From Vreelandella nanhaiensis (GTDB lineage: Bacteria; Pseudomonadota; Gammaproteobacteria; Pseudomonadales; Halomonadaceae), in NCBI RefSeq assembly GCF_003990185.1, contig NZ_RZHF01000014.1, positions 124,001 to 188,000 on the forward strand: 64,000 nucleotides of DNA, read 5' to 3'. The notes beneath the pieces are model-generated. The model saw nothing but the letters and a program-made list of their open reading frames with translations, did no database searches and had not been told where the DNA came from. A program made the translations under genes and the position numbers. Below are positions 27,434 to 37,300 of this stretch, piece by piece. Position 1 is the stretch's first letter, and each line of letters opens with the position of its first letter.

Positions 27434-28822
27434 TTGACATTAAAGCCTTATTACAGTCGCTCACTCAACTATTCGTTTTCAGGTAAATCAATCGTGTGCA
27501 CGCAACAGTTACCATCCTCAAAATTAGCAGCACCCCCTTGGAAGAGCGCCTTGGATGGCCTACAAACATCGTTGATAGACGCTATGGCCGAACACATCAG
27601 CCTAGGGTTGATTGTATTAGACCAAAATAAATGCGTGCAATACTGGAACGACTTCATCAGCCGATGTAGTGACAAATCGATGGAGCAGGCCCTGGGCCGT
27701 CCTGTGACCGATACTTTTCCTGAAGCGGATACTAAATGTCTCCATCGGCTGATTGAGCAGACTCTCGGCCAGGGTAGGCATCCCAACGTAACAAGAGATG
27801 GTAGCCAAAGAGCAATCCAGGTGCCTTTCAACCTGTTTAATGATCAGGAGACGCAAGAGCAGAACTGGCTGCTGTTTCCTTTCTTCGGCGCTGAAAATAC
27901 ACCGTATTTCGCGCTTATGCTTCTCAATGGTGCTGACCGAGTCGAGGCTGATAAGCAGTATGAAATAGGGAGCTGTTCTTTAGCAGCGCGAGAGATCGAA
28001 CAAAGAAAGCTCGCCGAGAAACTGGAGCAAGCCAATAGTCAGCTTCTGCAATCCGAAAAGCTGGCTGGCATCGGGCAGCTTGCTGCCGGAGTTGCTCACG
28101 AGATTAATAATCCGATCGGCTACGTTTCCTCTAACCTCAAGGCATTGGCTGGCTATGTAAAGGATATGCTGCTGATCATCGATGCCATAGATGAAGCGAA
28201 GAATACTGCAGAATTGAAGCAACTCAAGCAGGGCCTCGAATACGAGTATATCCGCAGTGATGTGGAGAGTTTGATAGCCGAGTCAGAAGATGGACTCGGA
28301 CGAGTCATAAAGATTATCACTGCGCTCAAAGACTTTTCGCATATTGAAGAAGAAGAATTCCGCTTGGCGGATATTCACCATGGCTTCGATACTACGCTCA
28401 ATTTAGTTAAGAGCGAGCTTAAATATAAAGCCGAAGTGATCAAGGAGTATGGGCAGCTTCCTCAAATAGAGTGCATTGCCTCACAGCTCAATCAGATAAT
28501 TATGAACCTATTGGTCAATGCAGCGCATGCCATTGAGGACTTCGGCTGTATCACCTTGCGTACGGGTTGCGAAAATGAGTGGGCCTGGTTCGAAGTAGAA
28601 GACACGGGTAAAGGCATAGCGCCAGAAGCCCTTAATCGTATTTATGAGCCTTTCTTTACTACTAAGCCAGTAGGCAAGGGCACAGGGCTGGGATTAGCGC
28701 TCTCCTTCAGTATCGTTCAAAAGCACCATGGGCGAATCGAGGTGTTTAGCGAAGTCGGTAACGGAACGCGCTTTCGGGTTTGGTTGCCGGTTCGGCAACC
28801 GGACGCACTAGATGCCAGTTAA
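27434..28822 (+). CDS. Sensor histidine kinase with PAS-like input domain
   Basis: 462 residues, no membrane segments. A PAS-like domain (about 45-165; LGLIVLDQNKCVQYWNDFISRCSD) is followed by a short coiled coil, then an H-box GQLAAGVAHEINNPIGYVSSN with His222. The ATPase domain has NLLVNAAHAI (N box), DTGKGIAP (G1), EPFFTTKP (F) and GTGLGLALS (G2). The sister kinase at 30948 has the same H-box type. The start is TTG at 27434, preceded by GAGAGG with a 5-nt spacer; there is no good ATG nearby. It is the first gene of an eight-gene same-strand signalling cluster and lies 11 bp upstream of its probable partner. Confidence 0.88.
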   Translation: MTLKPYYSRSLNYSFSGKSIVCTQQLPSSKLAAPPWKSALDGLQTSLIDAMAEHISLGLIVLDQNKCVQYWNDFISRCSDKSMEQALGRPVTDTFPEADTKCLHRLIEQTLGQGRHPNVTRDGSQRAIQVPFNLFNDQETQEQNWLLFPFFGAENTPYFALMLLNGADRVEADKQYEIGSCSLAAREIEQRKLAEKLEQANSQLLQSEKLAGIGQLAAGVAHEINNPIGYVSSNLKALAGYVKDMLLIIDAIDEAKNTAELKQLKQGLEYEYIRSDVESLIAESEDGLGRVIKIITALKDFSHIEEEEFRLADIHHGFDTTLNLVKSELKYKAEVIKEYGQLPQIECIASQLNQIIMNLLVNAAHAIEDFGCITLRTGCENEWAWFEVEDTGKGIAPEALNRIYEPFFTTKPVGKGTGLGLALSFSIVQKHHGRIEVFSEVGNGTRFRVWLPVRQPDALDAS

Positions 28823-28833
28823 GAGATAAGCGG

Positions 28834-30159
28834 ATGATTAAGCAAGACCCGGCTGAAGTCAGCACGACATTGCTGCTAGTAGATGATGAAGAAAACATTC
28901 TGAGGAGCCTGCGACGGGTGCTCAGAGGCGAACCCTATACATTGCTAACAGCAAGCAGCGGTGATCAGGCTCTAAGCCTGATGGAAACACAGCATATCGA
29001 TCTAGTGATTAGTGACGCTCGCATGCCAGGCATGGATGGCGCCACGCTGCTCGCCGAGGTACAGCAGCGTTGGCCGGATTGTTTGCGTATTCTGCTCACC
29101 GGTTATGCCGATGTCAGTACGACGATCCGGGCAATCAACGAAGGGCAAATATACCGCTATATAAGTAAGCCTTGGGACGATGATGAGCTTCGCCTGATTA
29201 TTCGGCAGGCACTTGCTTACCAGTTTGCAGAGCAGGAACGCCAACGGCTGGAGCGGCTTACTCTGTCCCAGAACCAACAGTTACAAGAGCTGAATGCAGA
29301 CCTTGAGGATCGGGTCAGAGCAAGAACGGCGGAATTGCAACAAGTTGCCGATATGCTTGATCTTGCTTATGACGAGCTTAAGCGCAGTTATGTCACAGCC
29401 ACTGAAGTATTCTCATCACTGATTAATCAGCGGCTACCTCGCGACTTTCAGACCAATGGCCGAGTCGTGGCACTGGTCAAAGCGTTTGCGCAGCATTATG
29501 AACTGGATGATGGTACGAGCCGAAATCTGGCCATGGCCGCTGCGCTCTACAATCTCGGTAAGCTAACCTGGAAAGACAGCCTGTTCACACTCCCTTCGGA
29601 TCGGCTCTACAAGGAAGACCTTGAACAGTACCGCCGCTACCCCGAGCTTGGCGAGAACTTGCTGATGGCCCTTGAGCCTCTACACGAAGCGGCCACGTTG
29701 ATACGCCACCACCAGGAACGCTGGAATGGCAGTGGCTTCCCGGATCATTTGCGCGAGATGGATATACCGTTCGGCGCCCGTTTATTGAGATTGGCGGTAG
29801 ATTTGGTTGAACTTCAGCAGGGGATGATATTGGCGAGGAAGCTGGAGCGTGAAGAGGCTCTGCAACTGCTCCTGAAGTTCGCTGGCCGATTCTATGATCC
29901 GGAGCTTTGTGAGCAATTCGTCAACCTGTGTATTGAGCAGAATTTAGATGCTGTGCTCGCCGATGATACGGTACTAATGGTGGGTACGCTTGGTCTAGTG
30001 CCAGGGATGATCATGGCGCAGCCCCTCTATGCAGAAAATGGCACGTTAATGTTAAACGAGGGCAAAGAGTTAGATGCATGGCTTATTGGTAAATTGATCA
30101 AGTTTGAAGCGACTGAGGGGGCAAGCTACAACCTTTACGTACGTATACCTCAAACCTAG
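28834..30159 (+). CDS. Response regulator: receiver, coiled coil and degenerate HD-GYP-like domain
   Basis: 441 residues. The receiver domain (1-125) has acidic DDEE, phospho-acceptor Asp61 in ISDARMPGMDG, and Lys112 in SKPWDDDEL. A coiled coil (about 130-178) leads to a region related to HD-GYP phosphodiesterases. It retains HHQERWNGSGFP (292-303), but the HD pair is Tyr239-Asn240 in AAALYNLGKL and HPEIG has become YPELG. Without the metal-binding HD, c-di-GMP hydrolysis is unlikely; it may bind the ligand or a partner. The ATG at 28834 is preferred to an in-frame start inside the kinase gene. It follows the kinase by 11 bp. Confidence 0.85.
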   Translation: MIKQDPAEVSTTLLLVDDEENILRSLRRVLRGEPYTLLTASSGDQALSLMETQHIDLVISDARMPGMDGATLLAEVQQRWPDCLRILLTGYADVSTTIRAINEGQIYRYISKPWDDDELRLIIRQALAYQFAEQERQRLERLTLSQNQQLQELNADLEDRVRARTAELQQVADMLDLAYDELKRSYVTATEVFSSLINQRLPRDFQTNGRVVALVKAFAQHYELDDGTSRNLAMAAALYNLGKLTWKDSLFTLPSDRLYKEDLEQYRRYPELGENLLMALEPLHEAATLIRHHQERWNGSGFPDHLREMDIPFGARLLRLAVDLVELQQGMILARKLEREEALQLLLKFAGRFYDPELCEQFVNLCIEQNLDAVLADDTVLMVGTLGLVPGMIMAQPLYAENGTLMLNEGKELDAWLIGKLIKFEATEGASYNLYVRIPQT

Positions 30160-30286
30160 ACGCTTCAAGAGAGATGATTTCGATGGCTCAGGTGACCAAG
30201 CAGATAAAGCCTTCTCATTGTAGCTGGAGACAAGCGTGGAATAGATTTTCTGTGCTCGCTTACCTAGTAGGCCGGGGCTAACAGGT

Positions 30287-30955
30287 ATGGCGACATATTC
30301 CGAAAGCACAAATAAGCTAACCCTGAAAATCGTCTATTACGGCCCAGCGTTAAGTGGAAAAACGACGAATCTATTGCAACTTCATACTCTGCTCAAGCCG
30401 CAACGCAAGGGTGAAGTGATGGTGCTGGAGACAAGAAATGATCGTACTCTGTTCTTCGATATGCTGCCGATTGGCCTGCACAGTGAAGGTGGGCTGGATT
30501 TACGTCTGAAGATTTATACCGTTCCTGGCCAAGTGCAGCACGATAGCACACGCAAGGCCGTATTATCGCGCGCCGATGGCGTTATCTTTGTTGCCGATTC
30601 ACAGCTTAGTCAACAAGACAATAACGCCTTTGCCTTTGATAACCTAGCGAGCAACCTTCAGAAACTGGGGATGGACATTGAGCGATTGCCTCTAACAGTG
30701 CAGTTCAATAAACGAGACCGGCTGGATGCAATAGAGGAGCACAACCTACAGGTACGGTGGTCATCGACTCCGTGGGCGCCGCTGACTCTGGCAAGTGCTC
30801 TCAACGGGCAAGGGGTCGTGGAAAGCTTCCGCCAGTTGCTGGGCCGCCTATACCCGGCTGTAGATGCCGAGTTCTCTTTGGCACGTGATTATGCCATCGA
30901 TTCTCAAACATTCATGCGGAATCTGAGCGCTGTTGGCGGCCTCTCAAATGCGTAA
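30287..30955 (+). CDS. MglA-like small Ras-family GTPase
   Basis: 222 residues. P-loop GPALSGKT (19-26), switch II region YTVPGQ (78-82), and NKRD specificity motif (141-144) identify a prokaryotic MglA-type GTPase. In this group the P-loop and VPGQ are standard. MglA proteins switch polarity and type IV pilus or gliding motors in myxobacteria. No MglB (roadblock) GAP is encoded nearby, so the GTPase activator here is unknown. The gene overlaps the next kinase by 8 bp, so the two are probably translated together. Confidence 0.9.
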   Translation: MATYSESTNKLTLKIVYYGPALSGKTTNLLQLHTLLKPQRKGEVMVLETRNDRTLFFDMLPIGLHSEGGLDLRLKIYTVPGQVQHDSTRKAVLSRADGVIFVADSQLSQQDNNAFAFDNLASNLQKLGMDIERLPLTVQFNKRDRLDAIEEHNLQVRWSSTPWAPLTLASALNGQGVVESFRQLLGRLYPAVDAEFSLARDYAIDSQTFMRNLSAVGGLSNA

Positions 30956-32075
30956 CTATGACGACGATTACACGTTGGATGATTTACTGTCGCCCGCGCA
31001 TCAGGCACGCCTGCTGGAATTGCTAGGCAAGCTGAGCGGAGCCCCCTTTTTGCTAAGTGAGAATAATGATGGAACATCAGAGCCGATAGAATTCAGCCTT
31101 GATACCCTTGGCTGGTTGCAGGCAGAACTTCCGACGGAGCAGCATCAGGCAGCTGTGCGGCTTTACGAGCTGGTGCTTTTCTATGCGGGCAAGTACCGTT
31201 TGGCAGCCAATCTGCATCACGATACCACTGAAGCCAGCTATCTTGAGTTACAACAGAAACATGCCGCAGTGCAGGCTTCAGAGGAAAAATATAGGCAGCT
31301 AGCCCAGCGGTTGACACAGCAAGTCGAAGAGCAGGTTCGGGTTATAAAGAAGGCTCAGCAAGAACTTTACGAAAGTGCCCGCCTGCGCGCGGTCGGGCAG
31401 TTGGCTGCGGGAATCGCCCACGAGATCAATACGCCAATCGGCTTTATTAGCAGCAATCTTCGTGTAGCCAATGATTATCTTGATGAACTTGAAGCGAGTC
31501 TGCCGCATAACCATGAGGCAGTCATGTTGTTTGAAGATTTTCATGCTCTTCTTGACGAATCGTCGAGTGGCACGAAGCGCATCGCCCGCATCGTATCGGA
31601 CCTCAAGACTTTCTCCAACATCGATCAGGCCGACTTTGCGGCCTGTAATATCAATGCGCTAATCACGACTGCCTGCCGCCTTGTTCAGGCAGAGCATCAT
31701 CAGGTGTTGCCCATCAACCTGGACTTGGGAGAGTTGCCAGAAATTCCTGGCTACCCGGCCAAACTGTCCCAGTCGCTTTACAACGTGCTCGATAACGCTA
31801 CCAAATCTCTTGATACAGAAGGGCATATCCGTGTGGTGAGCCGGGTGAAGGACAATATTCTGGAAGTGCTTATAGAAGATGAAGGGTGTGGTATGTCTGA
31901 AGACGTACTAGCACGAGTCTTCGAGCCGTTTTTTACCACGCGAGATGTTGGTGCAGGTAGCGGGCTGGGCCTGAGTGTAGCAAGAGATATCGTCGTGGCG
32001 CACCGGGGTGAAATCCGAATTAAGAGCCGGCTAGGTGAAGGTACTTGCGTAGCTCTGCGTATACCGGTGAACTGA
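30948..32075 (+). CDS. Sensor histidine kinase with uncharacterised N-terminal domain
   Basis: 375 residues, soluble. The N-terminal 100 residues (acidic start MRNYDDDYTLDDLL) match no domain I recognise. A coiled coil (about 100-145) leads to the H-box AVGQLAAGIAHEINTPIGF with His158. The ATPase domain has N box YNVLDNATKSL, DEGCGMSED, EPFFTTRD and GSGLGLSVA. ATG 30948 is chosen over a TTG 15 bp upstream. Its first bases overlap the stop codon of the GTPase gene. The tight coupling suggests a physical or regulatory GTPase-kinase link. Ten bp separate it from the next gene. Confidence 0.87.
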   Translation: MRNYDDDYTLDDLLSPAHQARLLELLGKLSGAPFLLSENNDGTSEPIEFSLDTLGWLQAELPTEQHQAAVRLYELVLFYAGKYRLAANLHHDTTEASYLELQQKHAAVQASEEKYRQLAQRLTQQVEEQVRVIKKAQQELYESARLRAVGQLAAGIAHEINTPIGFISSNLRVANDYLDELEASLPHNHEAVMLFEDFHALLDESSSGTKRIARIVSDLKTFSNIDQADFAACNINALITTACRLVQAEHHQVLPINLDLGELPEIPGYPAKLSQSLYNVLDNATKSLDTEGHIRVVSRVKDNILEVLIEDEGCGMSEDVLARVFEPFFTTRDVGAGSGLGLSVARDIVVAHRGEIRIKSRLGEGTCVALRIPVN

Positions 32076-32084
32076 GGAACTGCC

Positions 32085-34334
32085 ATGGAAAAGCGTTACA
32101 CCGCCCTATTTGTCGATACCGCTGACGAGGATAAAAGCCCATTGCTTCCATCTCGGAAAAGGCCGTATCGGCTGTTGTTGGTAGACGATGACCCTGGCAT
32201 TCTGGCGGCGCTGCGGCGCGTTTTTCAGCGCGAGAATTACGAGCTGTTGTTTGCTCAGAGCGCCAAGGAAGCATTATCACTGCTGGAAAATTCTCCTGTC
32301 GAATTAGTCGTTAGCGACTTCAAGATGCCCGGCATGAATGGCGGCGAACTACTGGGTCATGTACGTGAACTGTGGCCTGAAACGCTGCGTATCATGTTAA
32401 CTGGCTATGCCAATACCGAAGTGGTGATGGGCTCGATGAAGGAAGGCGCGGTCTATCGTTTCAACCTTAAACCCTGGGATGACGACGATCTCCGCCTTAC
32501 CGTGGCTTTAGCTCTGGAGCAGTACGAACTGCGACGCCAAAGTCGTATCCTGGCGCAGGAGAGCGCTAAGCACGCCATTAACCTTGAACTGCTAAATAAC
32601 CTGGATGCCAGCAAGCGTAATCGGCTGGTAATGCTACTACATAGAAAAGGCCTGTTGAACGCTCGGCAGATACAGCATCTTCATAAGGTAATGCAGGCTG
32701 ACAGAGCACCTGCTTTAAGCCACCTACTCCAGCATGACTGGGTCGATCTTCAGACAGTGCATATCCTGCTGCGCGATGAGTGCTTATGTGACGATGTGGA
32801 CCTGCGTGAAATTCGAGTCGACCCGTCACTATGGGCCATAATCCCTTACGCGCTATGCATTCAGCAATGGATTCTACCGCTTCGCACAGTGGGGCGGCGG
32901 CTTGACCTAGCCATGGTTGATCCTATGGACACTGGCCTGATTGATGTTCTGGGTCGGATGACGGGTTACGATATTCGGCCTCTGCTGTGCGATATAGGGC
33001 AGGTACAAGATAAACTCGCTGAAACACTTGATAAAACAGAGCTACACGCTGCCGGGCAGGCAATGGCTAACGGTAGTGAAGATGACCCTTATGATGGAAT
33101 AGAGCTTGTTTTCGATGAGGAAGAGAGTCCAGAGAGCCTTGAACAGCTACTAGGCAGTTCGGCAGACCCTCCTGCTATTCGCTTAGTCAATGCCATTATT
33201 CTTGAAGCCCTACGTCTCGGGGCTAGTGCTATTCATATTCATCCGCGTGCCCACCATGTCGCGGTGAGCTATCGTATCGACGGGGTATTACACGACAAGA
33301 TACAGATCCCTCTGGCCCTGATGATATCTGTTGTATCACGAATAAAAATCATGGCCGAACTCGATATCACCCAGCGTCGGCACCCTCAAAATGGACGTAT
33401 TACGGTCAAAATGCCGATGCGCATCGTCGACCTCGACATTACTTTGCTACCGACTATCCATGGCGAAAAAGTAGCTATTCAGATCCTTGAGCGTCAGGCC
33501 GCTGCGCGCTCGCTCGATGAATTGGGCCTGTCGTCATGTAATACCATAGCTATGCTACACGCGATCAATCAACCCCAAGGGATCATTTTGGCTGCAGGGC
33601 TGGCTGACAGTGGCAAGCTATCCATGCTTTATGCGTTGTTGAATCACATATCCTCTGCAGAGAAGCACACCATTACTTTGGATAATCCGGTGAAATACTA
33701 TGCCGACCAGGCTGGACAAGTCACCGTAAACAAGCGATCCGGGCCGGATTTTGCCAGTCTTTTCCAAGCCGCACTACAGCAGGGCCCCGACGTCATTTTG
33801 CTCGGGGAGCTCCGAACCAAGGAAGTCTCCGCAGCTGCTTTTGAGGCGGCGCTTTCCGGTCATTTGGTGCTCTCGACGCTACGGGGGCATTCTATCGCCG
33901 CTGTTATGGCTCGGCTGGCAGAGCTGGGAGCGAGGTCTTTGGCGATGGCTTCTGCCTTACAGGCCATTGTCATCCAGCGTTTGGCTAGGAAGGTCTGCCC
34001 ACACTGCCGGGAGGAGGTCCCGCTTTCTCCTGAGCAGGCAGAGCGCCTTGGAAAAGAATTTCTTGATCCACAGTTGCGCTTTTTCCGAGGACGCGGTTGC
34101 CGCTATTGCCAGCAGGGTTACAAAGGGCGAGTTGGCCTTCATGAAGTGCTGCTCATCAATGATACCTTGCGAGAGGCTATTGCCCAGGGGACAAGCCCCT
34201 GGCGGCTAGAGGCACTTGCAAGGGAACAAGGTGTATCCACACTGCTCGATGATGCGTGTGAAAAGCTGCGACAAGGGCTGGTCTCCCCTGATGAGATACT
34301 ACGTTTGCTCAGCCCTCAGGGCCTTAAAGGTTAA
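32085..34334 (+). CDS. Receiver domain fused to a degenerate GspE/PilB-type secretion ATPase
   Basis: 749 residues. The receiver (about 26-145) has DDD, Asp78 in VSDFKMPGMNG and Lys129. An MshEN-like region (about 175-320) precedes a GspE/PilB ATPase core (about 360-745), seen in AIRLVNAIILEALRLGASAIHIHP, TVKMPMRIVDLDITLLPTIHGEK and the zinc motif CPHC...CRYC (638, 641, 672, 675). Key catalytic motifs are changed. Walker A is GLADSGKL (505-512; Thr replaced by Leu). The Asp box is LDNPVKY instead of EDPVEY. Walker B is GELRTKE (Asp lost), and the His box is STLRGH. So ATP hydrolysis is doubtful, and this looks like a phosphorylation-controlled pseudo-ATPase. No pilus genes are near. Confidence 0.88.
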   Translation: MEKRYTALFVDTADEDKSPLLPSRKRPYRLLLVDDDPGILAALRRVFQRENYELLFAQSAKEALSLLENSPVELVVSDFKMPGMNGGELLGHVRELWPETLRIMLTGYANTEVVMGSMKEGAVYRFNLKPWDDDDLRLTVALALEQYELRRQSRILAQESAKHAINLELLNNLDASKRNRLVMLLHRKGLLNARQIQHLHKVMQADRAPALSHLLQHDWVDLQTVHILLRDECLCDDVDLREIRVDPSLWAIIPYALCIQQWILPLRTVGRRLDLAMVDPMDTGLIDVLGRMTGYDIRPLLCDIGQVQDKLAETLDKTELHAAGQAMANGSEDDPYDGIELVFDEEESPESLEQLLGSSADPPAIRLVNAIILEALRLGASAIHIHPRAHHVAVSYRIDGVLHDKIQIPLALMISVVSRIKIMAELDITQRRHPQNGRITVKMPMRIVDLDITLLPTIHGEKVAIQILERQAAARSLDELGLSSCNTIAMLHAINQPQGIILAAGLADSGKLSMLYALLNHISSAEKHTITLDNPVKYYADQAGQVTVNKRSGPDFASLFQAALQQGPDVILLGELRTKEVSAAAFEAALSGHLVLSTLRGHSIAAVMARLAELGARSLAMASALQAIVIQRLARKVCPHCREEVPLSPEQAERLGKEFLDPQLRFFRGRGCRYCQQGYKGRVGLHEVLLINDTLREAIAQGTSPWRLEALAREQGVSTLLDDACEKLRQGLVSPDEILRLLSPQGLKG

Positions 34335-34336
34335 CC

Positions 34337-37300
34337 ATGCTCATCCGTTACGATGTTTATCGCGTCTATCTTTATGTTTTAACCTTTTCGCTGCTGGCCA
34401 TGGGAGGAATTGCGCTGATCAGTGATGCTCTCCCATTGGGATTGCATGCCAATGTCATCGCCCCGGGAAGTGCTTTGTTCTTAGTGCTGGGCGGACTCGC
34501 CACATTGAATGCTTTGCATCATTGGCGGGTCATGTGCTTACTATCAGTAAGTTTGCTACTTGTTATGGCTCTCTTCCAACTGGTAGCGAGCGTTGAGAGT
34601 CGTTTACTACTGCCAAGTGCTGTTGGCCAAAATCACTTCCAGATACAGAATGCGCTAGCGCTTGTTGCATTATTTGTCGCAGTTGCCCACTTCGCTAACT
34701 TATGGGCACCGTCACGAAAGTGGCTGGGTCGCACGTTAGGGCTGGCAATTATCCTTGTTGGTGTGCTCTCACAGCTCTCCTTTGGCGGGTATGCCCCGGA
34801 TAGCGCTCGTCTGAGTACTGGGCTTGAGTCTCCTATTATCATTGACCTACTCGTCGTAATGGCAGGGGGTGGTATTGGCTTGCTTCCTAGCCTGGTAGGT
34901 CGTAAGCAGTCGCTTGATAGGCGCTCGGTGTTTATCAGTTTGGGAGGCACTTTCCTGACCTGTCTGGTGGGATACCTGCTCAGTCAGCAAGTCGTCAATT
35001 CCACCGCTCAGCGGGGCGAGCAATTTTTATCCAGGGTTCAGGTATCGACCGAGCAGGCTCTTTCGGCGCAGTTGGCTTCTATACAGCGCATGGCCGCGCG
35101 TTGGGGTGCTGTCGACCAGCTGCCTACCCAGCAGCTTTGGCGACAGGAAGCCTTCAGTTATCTTCAGGATTTTCCCAATATAGAGCTGATCACTGTTTTG
35201 GATGAATCGCTGCAAATTCGGTGGCTTGAGGAGCGTGCAGCAGAGCCGAGTGAGCGGTTTCAGCGCCTTCAAGTGGTCACTGCGCAGCGTGACTGGATAA
35301 GCCATATCCTGATGGATACAAATGAACCTCATTTCAGCCATGCAATACCATTCAATGAAACCAGCATTAGTGTCCTGCTCGCAGCTCCGTTTCGTTTAAC
35401 TGATTCAAAAGGAATCATTGTTGCTAACTTGAATATCAAAGGTATCTTGAGTGAAGCACTTCGCGAAGAGCAGAGCCACTTCGCCGTTAAGGTCTATCAG
35501 AATGAGCAGCTGATTTATGATTCTGGCGGCGCAGAAGGCGATAGATTACCGATCGTACTCGGTGAAAAGACACTATCACTACATCATGATATTTATTGGC
35601 ACTTGATAGCCTATCAGAATTCTCGCGTTATGCACTTTCCGGCGGCGCTGCCAACGCTAGTTATCCTGTTCGGTCTTTGCTTCAGCTTTTTCCTGGCGCT
35701 GAGTCAGCGCTTGGCACATTTTGCCAACGAGCGATCCAAGCATCTGAAATATCTCAATGAGGCGCTGGTAAGCAGCCAGCATCAGCGAGCTAACCTGGAG
35801 GCTTGGAATCAACGCATTACACGCTACTCAATGGATGTGCTTTGCACGTTTGATGAAAACGGTCGTTTTATCCAACTCAGCCCTTCATGTGAAAGCGTTT
35901 TTGGTTATCGACCCGAAGAAATATTAGGCCAACACTTCAGTGAGCTAATTCTTCCTGAAGACCGTGAACGCACTTTGGCGATTTTTACAAAAAACCTGAA
36001 ACTGGGAGGAGGGGAGGCCCCCCTTTTTCGTAATCGCTATCGCCACAAGAACGGTAATACGGTGCATATTGCCTGGTCGGCCGTTTGGTCTGAAAAAGAG
36101 CAATCAGTCTTCGCGATCGCGCAGGACGTGACTCGTCTTGCCCAAAGTGAAGCCTTCATCGAAGGGCAGCGCCACATTCTTGAAATGGTCTCGACAAGCA
36201 TACCCTTGGCAGAGACGCTTAATGCCATCTGTGAGGTTGGTGAAACGCGTTTTCCTGGGACACGTTATTCCGTACTGCTCGTTGACAAGTCAGGAAAACG
36301 GTTGGTGCATGGGGCCTCGCCTAGCCTGCCGACAGACTTTATCCAGAAGATCCACGGTATGCTCATCGGACCGGGAATGGGCACTTGCGGTACGGCAGCG
36401 TTTCACCAGAGCCTGATTGTGACAGAAGATATTGCCAATGATCCTCACTGGGAGGCTTACTGCACACTGGCCTTGAATCATGGGCTGCGGGCGTGTAGCT
36501 CTCAGCCCATAAAAGACAGTAGTGGCACGGTGCTTGGGACGTTTGCTATTTATCAGAGCGAACCACAGCCGCCTCCCAAAGAGCAATTAGAGTTTATCAA
36601 CACCTACGGCCATCTTGCCTCGATCGCTATTGAAAGAGATCGGGATCGCCTAAGTCTCGAAGAAAGTGAGCAGCGCTATCGTTCATTGTTTGACCACAAC
36701 CCTAATCCGGTCTTTTCGTTTGACGTAGAGGGCAACATCCTTAGCAGCAATCAGTCTGGCTATGATCTTTCGGGCTTTACGCATAATGAAAACGTGGGTA
36801 AACACTTCTCCGAGTTTGTCGTGAAGGAAGACCTAGGGCGAGTTCAGACGTATTACCAAGCCGTCTTGGCTGGTGAGCCTCAGCGCTACGAAGTGAAGAT
36901 TCAGACTAAACGCGGAGACGTCAAGGAAATGGATATGGTCAGCTTACCTGTCATTGTCGATGGCCAAGTGGTTGGCGTATTCGGGGTTGGCAAGGATATC
37001 ACAGAACATAAGGCGGCCGAGAAAGCCTTGCACACTACACTTCGTGACCTGGAACGCAGCAATCGGGACCTTCAAGACTTTGCCTTTGTCGCCTCACACG
37101 ATCTGCAAGAGCCTTTACGCAAGATCCAAGCTTTTTCCGAGCGCTTGCGTCTCAAGGCCGCTGGCCTGGACGAAGAAGGACGGGATTACCTGGGCCGAAT
37201 GAACTCGGCTGCAAGTCGTATGCAAGGCCTAATAAAGGACCTGTTAGCCTATTCCAGAATCGGTACACAGTCCAATCCTTATAGCACTCTCGACTTGAAC

